Origin: Larus michahellis
Taxonomy: Eukaryota; Chordata; Aves; Charadriiformes; Laridae
DNA: 64,000 nt
Direction of reading: 5' to 3'
Assembly (NCBI RefSeq): GCF_964199755.1
Contig: NC_133906.1
Location: forward strand, 9,858,001-9,922,000
Below the pieces are notes generated by a model that saw nothing but the letters and a program-made list of their open reading frames with translations, did not search any database and had not been told where the DNA came from. Of the stretch, positions 35,969 through 49,989 are shown in pieces (within the stretch, counting starts at the first letter, position 1; each line of letters starts with the position of its first letter). The position numbers and the translations under genes are program-made.

Positions 35969-37236
35969 AAATTCCTTTATAAAATAAATCATTTAGGGAA
36001 ACAGTTTTCAATCAGTTGCCCTGATTCCTAAAGGTGAAATTGAATTACTTCTAAAGGGTCCATAAACATAGTCAAGCAAAGTATGCTTCTTGCCAGTACG
36101 CTTGAATCAGATTCATGTCTCTGCTCTGCTAAAAAGTTATTCTAGGCCTAAAAGGAAAATGGATGAAACCCCACTGTTGTAAAAATTCCAGCCATGATAA
36201 ACTCTAATCTTCAGTTAATTCCAAAGGACTCTCTATTATACTGAACTCTCTGGCAAGTGGCATTTATTTTTGTTCCCTTTCAACCAGAGCTGTGCGCATT
36301 AATACGGACTTATTAATACTATGACCTCTGGACATTATCTTAAATAAGAACACTAAAACTTGTTCTTTTGGTTGGCTGGCTGGCTGCTTTTGCTGTTGCA
36401 TTTTTATACAGTTTCTTGTCTTTTGCTTAACATGGAATTTGGAGGCTATATTGCCAGTTGTGGCTGCACAAACAGCATTGAGGCCAAATACAATGTGCTG
36501 TAGCTAAATATAAATCAATTTGGTATATCTTTTAGCTGTATTCTAAATTAATTCTTTGAAAAATCAATTTATGACTGTTTTATTGTGCTTTTATGTAAAT
36601 AAATACCCAGAAGCTACAAATATGCATCCTGCCAGCTGTTTAAAGGGCATACTCCTTGGAAGTAACTTTGCTATTCCTCCCTTTCTGACACAGGTAGAAA
36701 TGGATTTGAAAAAAACATCTTTTAATAAGTAATTGCTGGTTTTCCCCTTCTTGGTTAGAATTTGGCTACAAACCTGTGCATGGTCACAGGTCAAAAAATC
36801 TCCACACAGGCAGCATGGAAAGAGTACGGGAGAGAGGAATTGTGAGTGTAAAGAGGAAAGAATTACTTGGAGCAAATTCTACCTCACTTCTATCCCACCC
36901 GTGGCTGACCTGCCTTAGAGGAAGCCCCCAGGCCAGCTGCTCATTCCTCCCCTCCCTCTCAGCTGCCCATGCCTGGGGGGCAAAGGGGTAGAATGAGTAG
37001 CTGGGGGTAGGCAGGAACATTTGCAATAACAACGTACGCTGCTTATTGTCTGCCAGGGCTTTGAGAAGAGGACACTGCTTCTAGCACTGTTCTGCTCTCT
37101 TGAAAAATATTAGTTAAAATCAGCATTTAAGAAATGGTATTGAGGCTTTTGTTCAAAGTTCTAGTGATGCTTGCACTGCTGTCTGCTGAATGCACATGTG
37201 TGGGTCTGCCTGCCGCCAGCCAGCCCGTCAGTGGTC

Positions 37237-37288
37237 AGGCACAAACCCCTGGGGTGACAAGCCAGGCAAACCCCTGCGGTGACAAGCC
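37237..37288. repeat. Imperfect tandem duplication, about 26 bp x 2
   Basis: Two adjacent units share CAAACCCCTG(G/C)GGTGACAAGCC. The first is 27 bp (37,237-37,263), the second 25 bp (37,264-37,288). Confidence 0.8.
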
Positions 37289-39540
37289 TTCCCAAGCTGG
37301 CACCCAGCTGGCGGGAGCTGCCGCCGTTGCGCCAGCTCCCTCTCGACACCAATCCAGGGGCTCTGAATGGGAACTCAATGCAAAACAGGTACGATGAGGA
37401 ACTAAAACATAATTTCCATCCTGCACTCACTCCCTGTGTGGGCTTTAACCCCACTCACTGCTTTTATACGGCTTAGGCTAATCCACTCTGGTAATACCAA
37501 TTGAGTAATTACAATTATCCAAACTGCATAAAGGATTCTTCACACAGAATTAAAAAAGTTCATGCAGGAGGTTACTGCAGAAAAGAAAAAATTCAGCATT
37601 AGCTATTTGGGATTCGTCTCCTTGTATAAACATGCCTCAAGGCTGAGAAAGAAAAATATTTGGGGTTTTTGAATACTGCAGAAGCTTCAGCATTTTCTCT
37701 TCGATATCTGGAGACCTGTTTCCTTAACAATGCCAGTTCTAGAACACACAATGCACAGATCTCAGTTATGTGCTCCTTTTCAATATATGCTACAGCCACC
37801 AGCCACCCCCACCTTCCCCAGCATTTCATTATGTTGCTAAGAGGTCCTAAAAAATGTATTAAGTTCAGTTAACATATAAAGGTTGCCAGGTCCTGGGACT
37901 CATCTTTCTGCTACCTCGTCCTTCTCTTGAGGTCCCAACTCCTTTTTCATAGAAAGAAGGGCATAGTTACCAGTCCTACCTCAGATCAAAAAAAATAATC
38001 CTAAACTCAATTTTCTATTTAGAAAATGTTTCAAGATTGGTATTGCATTTTACTCCTTTTTTGACTCCTGACTCACTTTTGAACAACAGCAGATGAGAAT
38101 ATTGTCTGTATACAACATCTTTTCCCTTTAAAAGCTGTGAAGAACCTGCAACTCAGACTATAAACTCCCCTGGGAGAAATCACCATCTTCCAAGGATGGA
38201 TTGTGTGCTCTGTATAGCTGGTAGTCAGTAGAAACTGTTAATCGCTCAATTCTGCCTTCAGAATTGTATTCTGTTGCTGTAAGAAAAGAGAACCTCTTCC
38301 CAGTGCTTGTATTTTAGCATGAAGAACAGGCACTCTTCTCTGTTATGCATAATTTAAAATCAAAGTACAAAGTTTTATTTACACTAGCATGGTGAAATAA
38401 CATTCAGCAGAAATTCTCTCTAGCTTCTTTTCTAATAGCTGTATTTCTTGGCCTGTCCATCCGCATTATAAAAAGTCCATGACAGAGCATACATAAATGG
38501 TTTACAGTCAATAAAACCTGCGTTCACACATGAAGTCTGTGTGACTTGGACAAATTTGGACAGATGCTGGATTATCTATTTGACCCTTTTCATTTTAATG
38601 CCTGTAATTCTGTCTGTCTGGCATAAAAAACTGTCTATAAGGGACTATTTTCTGTTGAAAATAAAGAATTAGACATTTTCCATATCTAGTGTCTACAATT
38701 CTAATGAGCTCCTAAATATTAGGAAAACAAATGACTGACCATAAGGATGAATGAGACTTCTAAACAGTCACCTCTGAATAAAAACCATTACAAAAAAATT
38801 CAAGCTGAAGAGGCAAACTTTCCTGGCTCATAAAGGCCTGTAGAGATGAGATAACCATGCCCCCGTTGCCTGGCTGCAGGAGGCTCGCAGGAGGCGACGA
38901 CAAAGCCTCTGGAGGTGATAGTGGTTAGAAGCTATTCATTAAGACCTTTTCATGCATATTTAGATTTTATTTATCTATCTGTGTCTCAAATTCAGGGAGG
39001 TTACAAAATCACCAACCAATCACTCCATGGTAAAGACCAGAGCAAACAGTCTCTGTCAGTCATTCCTTAGAAAATATAATGGTGTGGTAATATGGAAAAG
39101 CAATGCCAGAACGAGGGACAAGAAATGAGTTGCCTCTCATTATTCAGTTGGACAGGATGCCCAGACTACTTCAAAATCCCACCCCATCCATAAAGACAGG
39201 GCTGCAATAAAGACTTCAATGCTGATGATCAAAACTCAGAGGGGAACTGAGGCAAGGGAAGTTCAAGAGAGAAGAGAAATGAGATGAATAACCATATGAA
39301 CATGCTTAGATTCACAGATTGGCCATAATCAAGTTAAGAATTGCCTTCATTCAGTACCACCTATTGAATCACTACACCTGGCAGGCAAATTTAAAGCATC
39401 AAAACAGGCTTCATAGTAACCAGTGTGTTAAAAACAACTCTGCCTCTTTTTATCTGAGTGCATATATATTGCATAGACATACAGACCCATAGCCATTTTT
39501 TCCCCCTTAGGCTTTGTTCCAGCTTGCTCCCTTTCCACAA

Positions 39541-41046
39541 CTAGTTCTTAGAGGCACTGTTCCCACTGCGCCCCTGTGAACCCAATGCGAAGTCCACAGC
39601 CTGGTGCACACTGTGAAAGAGAAGGTGGTCCTCCCCCTCCTTAAAGAATTCTCCTCGGATCAGGGAACTTCTCACCGAAGGATTGCACTGGGCCAGTAGC
39701 ACCTGGACATCTATCTCCCTGTAGTCCCTGCAGACCTCTTTGAGTGTGCATATTCCCGCTGTGTCCAGAAACTGTACTGCACAACAGTCAATCACTATTG
39801 TGTGAAACCCCAGGGGTTCAGAAACAAAATCCATGGAGATGCTGGTCTCGTTGACACCAGAATCCACCTCTTTCTCTCTAAGCATTCTTTTTGCTACTTT
39901 TTTCTTTGCTGTCTTCACCCCAACTGGGTTAACCCCAGTTTGCTTGTACAGGGTGGATTTAAAGCACTCTTTGTTGATGTAGTAGAGGGGTGCTTCAAAA
40001 CGGAACACCACGATTCCTGGCTTGGTTTGCAAGTTCTTGTAAGCAGACAGGGATTCATATGTCTCAGACTCTGCCACCCAGCCAAGCAGCGGTGCCTTCG
40101 GTCTCTGAGTTCGGAAAATGACACAGAGCATAGAGAAGCAAACACCAACCAAAAGACCAATCTCAGTACTGATGAGTGCTGAGGCTGCCATAGTAACTAT
40201 CCAGATCACTGTGTCCACTCTGCTCAAATACCACATTTTTGGCAGGTCCTTAAACTTCCGCAGGGCTCCTCTGAGGTTTACAATGGTTATGACAGCAAGG
40301 ACACATTTCTGAAGGGAATAAAATAAAGGTGCAATCACAAGGAGAACTAATAGGATTACCAAACCAGTCACCACGCCAGACATTTGCGTCCTACAGCCTG
40401 TGGACTCTTTGACAAGAGTCTTGGCAAGAGCTGCACTTGTTGTGAAGCAATGGAAGAAAGAAGGAATGATGTTGCAGAAGCCAATGGCATACATTTCCTG
40501 GTTGGCCTTCACAGAGTAACCATGCTTCTTGGCAAACATCTCTGAGAGGGAGACAGTGATGGCAAAGCCAATTATAGCTATGGGGATAGCATCCAAAGCC
40601 ACATTAGGAATCAGGTTCCAGTCTGGAGGGCTGGGTGGCAGAAACCCAGTTGGGATGCGTCCAGCAACGCTTGAGCCATAAGTCTCTCTCAGCTTCCCAA
40701 AGTGAGATGCCAGAGTAGCTGCCACAATCACGACTAGTTCAACTGGTATTGGAGCCTTGAGCCTGGATTTAAAATGTTCATTAAGCTCTTTGGTTGGGAT
40801 AAGTACAAGAAAGCACAAGAAGCTGGTGATGAGATCACAGATGTTGGTCTTGTGTATGTTTCTGAAGATGTTTATCCACGTGGCTATGACGGAGCCGATG
40901 CCACTGCTCCGTGCAATGTCTAGGCCCAGAAGATACTTGGCTTGTGAGGTCAGGATGGTAAAGGAGGCACCCGTGACAAATCCACTCAGCAATGAATCAG
41001 ACAGGTACACTGAGACAAAGCCCACTTGAAAGAAACCCATGGCCAC
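39541..41046 (-). CDS. SLC26A2: SLC26A2, last coding exon (membrane core and STAS domain)
   Basis: The acceptor TTCCTTCTAG precedes GTGGCCATGGG, so the exon opens V-A-M-G-F-F-Q, completing the family motif [12 protein letters not shown] across the splice. It covers residues 212-712 and ends in TAG. It carries [35 protein letters not shown] and [20 protein letters not shown], then the STAS domain with [18 protein letters not shown] from residue 625. A lysine-rich stretch ([15 protein letters not shown]) lies in the STAS variable insert. Confidence 0.97.
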   Translation of the reverse strand: MAMGFFQVGFVSVYLSDSLLSGFVTGASFTILTSQAKYLLGLDIARSSGIGSVIATWINIFRNIHKTNICDLITSFLCFLVLIPTKELNEHFKSRLKAPIPVELVVIVAATLASHFGKLRETYGSSVAGRIPTGFLPPSPPDWNLIPNVALDAIPIAIIGFAITVSLSEMFAKKHGYSVKANQEMYAIGFCNIIPSFFHCFTTSAALAKTLVKESTGCRTQMSGVVTGLVILLVLLVIAPLFYSLQKCVLAVITIVNLRGALRKFKDLPKMWYLSRVDTVIWIVTMAASALISTEIGLLVGVCFSMLCVIFRTQRPKAPLLGWVAESETYESLSAYKNLQTKPGIVVFRFEAPLYYINKECFKSTLYKQTGVNPVGVKTAKKKVAKRMLREKEVDSGVNETSISMDFVSEPLGFHTIVIDCCAVQFLDTAGICTLKEVCRDYREIDVQVLLAQCNPSVRSSLIRGEFFKEGEDHLLFHSVHQAVDFALGSQGRSGNSASKN

Positions 41047-43943
41047 CTAGAAGGAATCAACCACACACAACAGATTAGGAGCAAATCTTGCAGATGTCAT
41101 CACTGAGGGACTCTGGAGGGAGGTGGGATAAAAAAAAAACCACAACATCACCACCGAGCATAGCCTTAGAGGACAAAGCATGGCCTGAGCAGGGAAAAAA
41201 CAGTCTCCAGCATTCAGCTGCTCCTTGTACACCACACTTAAAGGAGATGTGTTCCTAACACAGAACAGGCTTTTTTGGCTGTATTTGTTGTTTGATCATT
41301 AGTCACTCCTAGTTACCCCAGTGGGCAAAGAAACCTAGGGGAAAAAAAGCATTTCATATACCAGCTACTTTTGCCATTTCTTTTTCAAGTTCGAATAATC
41401 TCCGTGAACTTTGCAGGGATCCAAAACCTTTTTGATTGTCTTTGTCTGTCTTACACTTGAGCTCACAACCTGCAATAAAAATATAGCTTATGACATAACA
41501 GCTGTCCTTTGCACTGCATAAAGTTTAGTGCATCTGATTCAGAAAGTATATGAGCTGCAAACTCTTGTGATGCAGATTATATAAATAGAGATAAGTTTTT
41601 AAAGTGCTTTGTCATTCATTTTTATTAATGCCAGTTGAATGGAGTTGGTGCTCTCTCATGGGAATGAATGGTTTTATGGATGCCTACTCTACACGTGTCC
41701 TCACACCTGGTAAACGTCCCTTTCTCCCCATCAACCTTCATGCCAAATGGAGGACGGACCTTCTCACAGCAGTTGCTAGAAACCTTTTAATTCCTTGAGC
41801 TGGGCAACAGGGATGTCAATGCTGTTATCTGAAGACTGCAGGCTAGAACTTACAGGTATTAAACTTTAAGTAGTGTCAATCTGATATATCCTATTAAGTA
41901 GTTAAGGCAAAATAAAGAAGGCTAGGATTGTTGCTGGAGAGAAGGCAGGTTTGGGACCTGGACTGACTGAACATCGGCTCAGAGACAAGCTCTTAAAAAG
42001 GGTCCCTCACAACCTTGTTAATTAAGTTAATTCAAGGTTTTTCTATCTGTAAATCATTAGCAATAATAGCCTTACCCAGTTATGCTGTAGGCAACTGGTG
42101 TGAGCAGGCTTGCTTTTTATGTTTTGGTTGTAAAGTTTCTGATACAAAGAATATGTGATTTTGGTTACAGCTTCCAATTAAGAAAAAAAAGTATTTGAGG
42201 GCATGAAGACCTAGTGGTCAGCAGGCAGAGAGACAGCAAATAGAATATGCCTAACATTCAGAGGGACTCACAATAAAGTAACCTGATTTCTTCATATAAA
42301 GAAACTTAATTGTAATTGTACTTGCAAAGAATATTAAGGGCAATTCACAACCAAAACTGCATCTGTACTACAGTGATGAAACACAAAAACTAGTGTACCT
42401 CATGAATCCCAGAATAATTCTGAAATTACTCAACCCTAACTTGCAGTACAAGAAAAAGTACCAGGTTATGTCTAAAACCAGTGTTTTAGGTTATCACAAG
42501 TATGTTTCCTTTTCTGCTCCTCTATAGTTTGATTTGCTATCACCCTGGAGGTCACTGTAGGAAAAAATGAATGTGAACTCACAAACTGAAATACCACAGC
42601 TCTGCAGTACTGTTAAAACTAAATCCATTCTGGTTAATGCATGACTCTCTAAAACCAAAAATATCTGCTTTAATTTCAGCAAGCCGTGAATTCCAGGAAC
42701 TAAGTAGAGATGTGGTGGTAAAATATTCTTAAGTAATGTATTTTAATATGGTCATAATTAAAAAGTTCTATTTCAAATACATTTTATTATCTCAGTAGTG
42801 TCCTTTTCATTCAATGGCATTGTTTTGGCTTTGAATAGGCAAACAGCAAAGTATTACAAGCACAGTGACAAATAAAAAAAACAAACTGGAAATACTTTTA
42901 CTGTCCAGATTAATTTTTGATAAAAGGCAAATGACTGACACCTGGAATTAAAAGCTGACACACCACATTTTGGCACAATGAAATGGAGGCCTAAGCTATA
43001 AGCTAGCCAAAAAAAAAAAAAAAGAGAAGGAAAAAAAAAAAAAAAAAAGAGCTTCGGAGCTTCAGGCCACAGTTACGTGCAGGTCCTTGCAGTCCCCAAA
43101 AGAGTAGCACTGCAAGCACTAAATGGAGAGGACACAGAGGAATTTTTTGCACCACAGGAACTGGAGACCTCCAGTCCTCCCTGTGTCCACTCCCCTGGAA
43201 TGCAGACTGAGAACACGTGCAAGCCCAGAAGGCTGTTCATGTGGACAATCACCTAAAAAGAAAAATTAAAACTATTTCCACAGAATACCTGTTTGTCCAC
43301 CTCCTCTTACCTGATAAACTCCAGCTATGAAGGTTATGGTGGCTCCCACTGTAATTGCATAGCAGCTTTTATCACAGAGCAGCTCCTGTGATGTCCGATT
43401 CACAGGTGAAATGGTGGTGTTTACATATGCTGCTGTATCTGTGAGGACACTGAGCGCATCTGGTTCTAAGTCATAGCCAGCTCTCTGTAGCTCACGATCC
43501 ACCACTTGTCCCACCATCAGGCAAAGTACACCAAAGATGCCAACTGAGATGTGGCGGGAGGTTCCAAATATGAAATAAATAATGCTAGCGAAAAAGGATG
43601 TATAAAGGCCATAAATAGGCTCTTGTCCAGCCAAGAGAGAATAGGCAATTGACTGTGGGACTAGTAAGACCCCCACAATCACACCAGACATTATGTCTCC
43701 CAGTAGATACTCTCTTAGTTTGTATTTAGGAAGCCACTGCAAGACAGGAAAGAAACTGAAAACATAGTCTTTAACTTTGGCTGGAGTGCAGCTGCAACTT
43801 TTCTTTGCTTGCTTAACCACCAGAGCCTTCACGCTTCTCTTCTTCTCTTGAGGCTCCAAGAACATTCTGTTATGGAAACTGCATTTAGCATCATCTCCTT
43901 CTGGCATTTCAGTCCCTGAATGGACATCGTTGAATTCCGCCAT
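39541..43943 (-). CDS. SLC26A2: SLC26A2 sulfate transporter (DTDST), whole gene
   Basis: Coding exons 43,943-43,311 and 41,046-39,541 join in phase 0 to give 712 residues; human SLC26A2 has 739. SLC26A2 is the plasma-membrane sulfate/chloride (and oxalate) exchanger. It supplies sulfate for proteoglycan sulfation, and its loss causes diastrophic dysplasia-type chondrodysplasias in humans. Sequence signs are long stretches nearly identical to the mammalian protein, for example [31 protein letters not shown] and [20 protein letters not shown]. It has a multipass SLC26 domain followed by a STAS domain. The start MAEFNDVH was chosen for its good Kozak context, 21 bases inside a strong acceptor. 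Transcription probably begins in the CpG island near 50 kb. Confidence 0.97.
43009..43048. repeat. A-rich tract in the SLC26A2 coding intron
   Basis: Two poly-A runs separated by GAGAAGG. No transposon body was recognised beside it. Confidence 0.85.
43311..43943 (-). CDS. SLC26A2: SLC26A2, first coding exon
   Basis: It encodes residues 1-211 and ends ...FIAGVYQ at the donor CAG/GTAAGAGG. It contains PVLQWLPKY (66-74), [20 protein letters not shown] (95-114), [17 protein letters not shown] (127-143) and sequons Asn175 (NTT) and Asn182 (NRT) in an extracellular loop. The acceptor TTTGTGTTTTTAG ends at 43,965, giving a 21-base leader before the ATG. The N-terminal tail is shorter than in mammals, which accounts for much of the length difference. 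Confidence 0.96.
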
Positions 43944-43964
43944 TGCTGCTATTTCGAGGACTCC

Positions 43965-46900
43965 CTAAAAACACAAAGAAGGACCACTTGCATTAAATGA
44001 ATGTGCTAATGAGACTTTTTATTAGAGTGAATACAGTATTTATAAAAAGGGGCTAAAAGTCTTAGTTCAGCAGAGAAAGCAATTTCCAAACAAACTTGGA
44101 AAGAGCCTCCCCATTATAGCCATGGTAAGCAAAGAATCACCTTCCCTAGTAGGGAAGCTCATATCCTGTAGAATAAACCTGCCACTGGCAATGTTGTGAA
44201 ATGTAAAAGAATGCAGCAGCACTGTCTCTTGGGGAGGCTTCCTTGATAAAAATCACTATCTGCAGCCTGTTGCGCCATGCAAAGATAGACAGAGGGCTTA
44301 TTGTAGTCCAATACTCACTTCAATTCAGTTGCTGAAAATTAACTACAATTAGTGTATTTCTAGCATTGCACAGCTTGGTCTAAATCTCATTTATGTATTT
44401 TTTTTTAAATGTAATGATTACACCTGCCAAATATTGTAAAGATTTTTTACCTTAGAAGATGCAATCTTTACACAGTGGCTTTATTTCAGCCAATGACACA
44501 CTGCAAAGACTGCTCTTCACAATTTTTAAAAGCTGATTTTCAAGTAAATTACATCTGACCAAAACAGTACACACAAGTGGAAAACACTAATGGGCGCAAT
44601 GGAAGTTAGGTGGAACACTTCTGCTAGAACAAATGCTCTAGTACCAGCAGCCTACAAACAGTAAAATAAGGTGATTACAAAATTGAGCACATTTAATCCA
44701 GGAAACATCTTGCCTGAATGTGAAAAAGTCTTGACGAGACAAGCCCTAATGAAACTTGATGATACCAACAGCAATGGTTGGCATTTGTACAGCACGCCTG
44801 GTTTCCAGAAAACATCTAGAATCCTCCAGAAAACTCTCTTTTAGCCACAATACCTACTACCACTAGTACGTTTTAGTTGATAAATTTCACCAGAAACCCA
44901 TTCACCTGGTGCTACAGTGGAGTCAAGGCAGCAGAACCGTGCAAAGCCTAACTCCCAGGCTTCCCTTTCCAGCACCCTTGCAGTCCTGGAATGGTAATAA
45001 CAACATACACCTTATGTGCTAATTACACCTTTGCTGTGCAGCCCAAACATCAAACAAACTAATGTTCTATGCAATGTTTACAACTGAATTAATTACCAAA
45101 TCAGTATTTGGGCTAGCAGTGCTGAGGATGCCACTGAGGAGCTCGTCTCAAAATTTTTTCACTTCATCACCTTTTCACAAGCACCTATAAAACATTCACT
45201 GCTACTATCAGTTCAGCCTGAGTCTCTCAAAAACGTGTGAGGGGAGAAGTGAGAGAAGTGAGTTTAAGTGTGGTGCTTAAACCACCCGTTTCTCCTGCCA
45301 TCAGCCCATTACAAGGCACTGATCCTAGAGCTATGCAGAGAGAAAATGCGTTCTTTTAGACCTTGGTCTAGCTGGCTGCAGTATATGATTTCCATTCTTC
45401 CATTCCAGGTTTGATATTGTCAATATGGAGGTACCCAAAGTGCCGCGCATCAGCGCCATATAACGGTTTACACACAGCCATGCGTCCAGCAGCCTGCTAG
45501 CTCAGACAGAGATGACCTACCTTCGGTTCTTCTGGCTAGAAAGACAATACCAACCGAAGTACCTACTGTCTTAAACCAGCCCAAGCAAATAATCCTAGCC
45601 ATACTAAAGGAACCGACGCAAGAGCAGAAGCAGCTACAATACTTAATGTTTACATTGGCTTCTCTTTCCAGATGAAAATATTCAACCATTTCTAGAAGAG
45701 CCTTCCAATTAGAAAGCGATTCAACTCAAGTAATCCAACTCTTCCACCTTACACCATAGCATACTTCTCCCTGGAGCTACCAGGCTACAGCGTGCAGAGG
45801 GCTAGCTAAAGTCAACACACAGGACACATGCTGATAAAAGATCGCCAACAGAAAATACCAGAGGCAGAGGTTCGTATTTTATCTTCTGCTCCATGCTGGG
45901 ACTCCCAAAAGGTGTTTTCATTCTCTACAAACTCAGAGACAGCGAGCATCGGGTGGGTGCATGAGCTCCTGCATCCTTTCAAATAACCGAACACAGCTCA
46001 CTCTTGGCTAGCCCGCCACTGGACTGCTACTGAAAGGGAGCCGTGTTTCAAACAGAGACCTCCCTGGCCCCAAAACTGTGAACAGTACAATGGCATCAGC
46101 AGGGATGGATTTTCTGCATAAGATAGGGGCTGTATGCCTTTCTGTTATGATACCATGACCCATACAACTCATGCTCCATTACATGCCACGGCAGACTGAA
46201 CAGCATTGCCAGGTCTCATGCTGTGTGTGAGATACTTTCTGAACACCTGCCTCTCGTTCTCCACAGCTACGAGGTATTTCTAGCAACCCATCAATGCTTT
46301 TCTCCAGCTCCTGCCCTGTTCCACACTCCCATACCTCCAACTCTATGCCTAATTCATCTGGACCACGCATGGGGTCTGCAAGGTGGTCTGCAGACCAGAA
46401 AGATGAAAACAGCTCTAAGCGCAACTGGGGAGAACATGCCTCCTGGTGGCTGCTGTTCTGAGCACAGGCAGAGGAGCTGCTTAGGGAAAGTCACATTCCA
46501 AAAAAAGGGAAAATGCACTGCTGGGTTAGGTGAGACATAAGTGGAAAATTCCACAGTTTGAACTCAAGTGCTATTTCTGGTATTTATGTCCTTCTTTTGG
46601 TCCTGGTCCTTATAAATCAGAGAACTAAGAGTTCTGGATCCAAAGATTAGTCCACCCAGAACTTTAATATATATACATTTTTATGGCTAAATTTTCAAAT
46701 GTATTAATTTGTCTCTATATTCATTCTCGTTATACGAGTCAATCACCTAGTACAACAGAAGGTAAGAGAAGAAAGCTTCATATCGCCTACCTGCCTTCTT
46801 GATTTTTCCAAACTTCTATCTTACAGCCTCCCAGCGATCTAGAATTACTATATCACATACCTATACATACATTATAATGACAAACTTCCCTTGGCTAGTG

Positions 46901-49900
46901 CCTTCCAATTCAATATCTTTATTGTGCTTTAGAATAACTATAGGTTCAGAAGTGCCGTATGAAGAATTAGGATCTTTACAATGAGGAAACGTGCACTGCA
47001 AGAAGTGACATACTCATAGTGATGATGCTTGGAGGAGAACCCATCCCTACCTTCCAGATAGCAAATCTCACCCACCCATACAGCATTGCAAAGTCTGCTC
47101 AGGGATTATTACAGCACTTACCAAAAAAAAATCCCAAATATTACACAGTGAGAATGAAGCGAATATTGAGTACAAAATTGCTCAAGCAGTTTTATTCATT
47201 TCACAAGCAGAGTTACAAATTTAAAAGTTTTCACCCAAAGCTCATTAAATCAATACTGTAAAAGCTGGGGGGAAAATCCACTCACAGACTACTTTTTATG
47301 TGTAGCACATTACCTGAATGAGTTTGTTTTCGAGATTTTAGTAAAGATTTCAGCAATGAAAAATCTTCTGACTCCCCTCTCCCTAATCCAGGGCTTGCAG
47401 ACAGCTCACTCAAACCTGGGAATTTTTCTTAACATGCCAGGGAACCCCATCACAAAACCCAAATAGTTCAGTTTAGTTCTGCACAGTGCCATAAAACATC
47501 TGCATAGTAGATGATACCTGGGTTTTTTTGATCCTGTCTAGACAGTAGAGAAATGTTCTAAGTAAAAATCTTTTTGGCCGCTAAACTCTAAGCACATACT
47601 GGACCTTTGTGTTGACCTGTATGACAGCTTTCTCTACGTGGCATGAAAAGGGCCTTTCATCACACAGTCGCTGGCTCTCATGATGTCAGGACACTAGGAA
47701 ATGACACAATTTCCAACAGCCGTTTCACCCTTTTCTGCCTCAAAGCCTTGCTCTGTATTATTTTTGTAACCCTTTAGCCCAAGCTTGCCTAGTAAAACTG
47801 GATTTTGTTCTTAAAAAAAAAAAAAAAAAAGAACACACCCTTTGGATCAGTATACTGAAGGATATTCTGTACAGTTAACTTGGAGAAGGAGCTACTGCAC
47901 TTTTTGATTTGAAAGCTGCTATTTATGTACAAATAATTTGTATGCCTAGAATTCACTTTTATCAGCTCCTTTTAGCCTGAGTAAGATCTTCAGATGGATG
48001 TCCGACTGCCACAGAGCTTTACTTAAAATACAAAGAAAAAGACTAAAAGACAGAACTGAGGAACATTTCCAGTATCTCTCTGTTATCAAGTGACTGCCAT
48101 AAAATAAAGAAATGGGGAGGTACTGGATTCTTGAGGTCTGATGACTCTTACAGACTATTTCTGGATCCCACCTGGGCCTTTCCTACTGATCCCATGAGGC
48201 GGCAGAGGTGAGCTAGCATCTGCCTAGTGTTTGTCTTTGGGGGAACACCACTTGCAGCACAAGACCTTGCTGGCTCAGACTTCACTTCTCTGTTGCAGAT
48301 GACAGTCACCTTGACAGTAAGAGAGCAATGAATTGTGAAGCTTGCTCACCTGTTGAAATAACATATTAAACTTAACCTTAAATTTAAGACATGAGCATTT
48401 AAGAGTAGAAACTAAATCAAAAAATGTGCTTTTTATGACACTGATCTCAGTTTTCCAGATTATTTTTCTAAATTTCATGTGCAGGAGTCATCACTGTATG
48501 TGATCACTACCTGTCCTCATGTACCCACTTGCTAGACATGAGAAGTTGCACACACTTAAATGCATGCACTTAAAAACTAATGTACACACACATAATCTAA
48601 AGAGACATGAACAATTTCTGAAGAGATGTAAAGGAGAAGCTGATGAATCAGAAATCCAGGTTCCACATGAACTGAACCAGAGTTGGGCTACTACCTCTGG
48701 GTCCTTGGAAAAAATCTCACACTGGAAGTATAAAAGGAAAGCATATCACAAAATTTTGATAACTAAATCTTTGTCCTTACTCTTGTCGGACAACAGCCTT
48801 TTCAAAATAATCTCTTAACTGTTGTGGAGCAACAAGGAAATTCAATATCGCCACAACAATACCAAGATGGGCACTGGAATAGCACTGCACGTATCTTGGA
48901 AGAAAATTCAGATTTTTGATAAAATCTTTAACATCCTCCAACAAAACATTCAAGCTACAAACACTTATTTCAACAAGAGACTTGAAATCATATGAATACT
49001 GAAATCTTACTAAGAACCATAAAACGACATACCACATTTACCACGTTTAAACAACACCTTCGGGAACAGAGCTACCTACTCCCGGCGCAATAACCACCAG
49101 CCATTAACTCAAGCAGGGAAACCTGCAAAGGCGGACAATAAAACCTTGCTTGCGTGAAATATCAGACCTCCTCCTCCTCCTTCAAACGTTAGTTCTCCCG
49201 AGCGGCAGCAAAACGTCCCACCAGCCTCGCGCAGCCCCCGGCCTCTTTGGTGAAGGTCCCATGGAAGCCGGCAGCCCCGCTCACAGCCAGCCCTTCCAGG
49301 AAAAGTTGCCTCACCTCCGAGAAAGCAGCTGTACATCGAGCGTGACGGTTACACCGCCCTGCCCTGTCTGATGCCGATCGATCCCTATTAAAGATAGCCA
49401 GCTGCAGCCTCACACAGTGCTCCAGCAGTTTCCATCCGAGGCGGATTTGTTACGCAGAGTTTGCTAAGTGGTATTTTCAGCAAGTCATTGCTAGGTTGGG
49501 ACCCTCCTCCCACCCTTACTGTTAGCTAAGGAAGGTAAAACACTGAAGAGCTGTGTTCGGGCTGCAACGGTGGGCGGAGGATCGGCTGCCCCAAAGGTAT
49601 TTCCTTGGGCAGCGACTACCAGCCCATGCCACACTGCCAGCCTGTCCCTCCTCCTGCCTGCCCCATGGGAGCAGCGGCTCTGGGCTGCCTGGCGGGGCCG
49701 TGGGTTGTGCGAGAGACCGTCCGGCTCCCAACGGGGCCACACACAGGGCTGGCACTGGATAAGGGAGCACTTAAAAAGCTGTTGTTTTTTTTTTTTTTTT
49801 AAATGGTTTGTTTTTAAATTAAAATCTGCAAGAAGAAACCCACGCGTGTTTTATACTCCTGAAATTGCGGACTTTCGCTGACAGCCCGTCTATCACTTTG

Positions 49901-49980
49901 GTGGCCAACCAACTTTTGGAACTTAAAAGCTCCAGCATAACGTTCCACCATAACCTTAAGTTTCCTGCATAGCGAAAGGG
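43965..49980. other. SLC26A2 5' leader intron (inferred)
   Basis: This stretch lies between the acceptor before the first coding exon and the CpG-island promoter. No coding exon was recognised. A poly-A tract lies at 47,813-47,830, and a moderately GC-rich patch at about 49,190-49,760 may be an outlying part of the promoter region. A poly-T run lies at 49,785-49,800. An alternative non-coding exon cannot be excluded. Confidence 0.55.
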
Positions 49981-49989
49981 AAGTCATAA

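Larger units (their letters stand above)
31216..39540. other. Intergenic DNA, probably including a long SLC26A2 3' UTR
   Basis: AT-rich sequence without supportable exons. Mammalian SLC26A2 has a 3' UTR of several kilobases, so part of the right end is likely transcribed from the minus strand. AATAAA candidates on that strand lie at 38,966-38,971 and 38,374-38,379, among others, and I cannot choose between them. Confidence 0.45.

Noticed and set aside
43009-43048. Poly-A tract as the tail of a processed retrocopy
   Set aside because: No gene-like sequence or target-site duplication found beside it.
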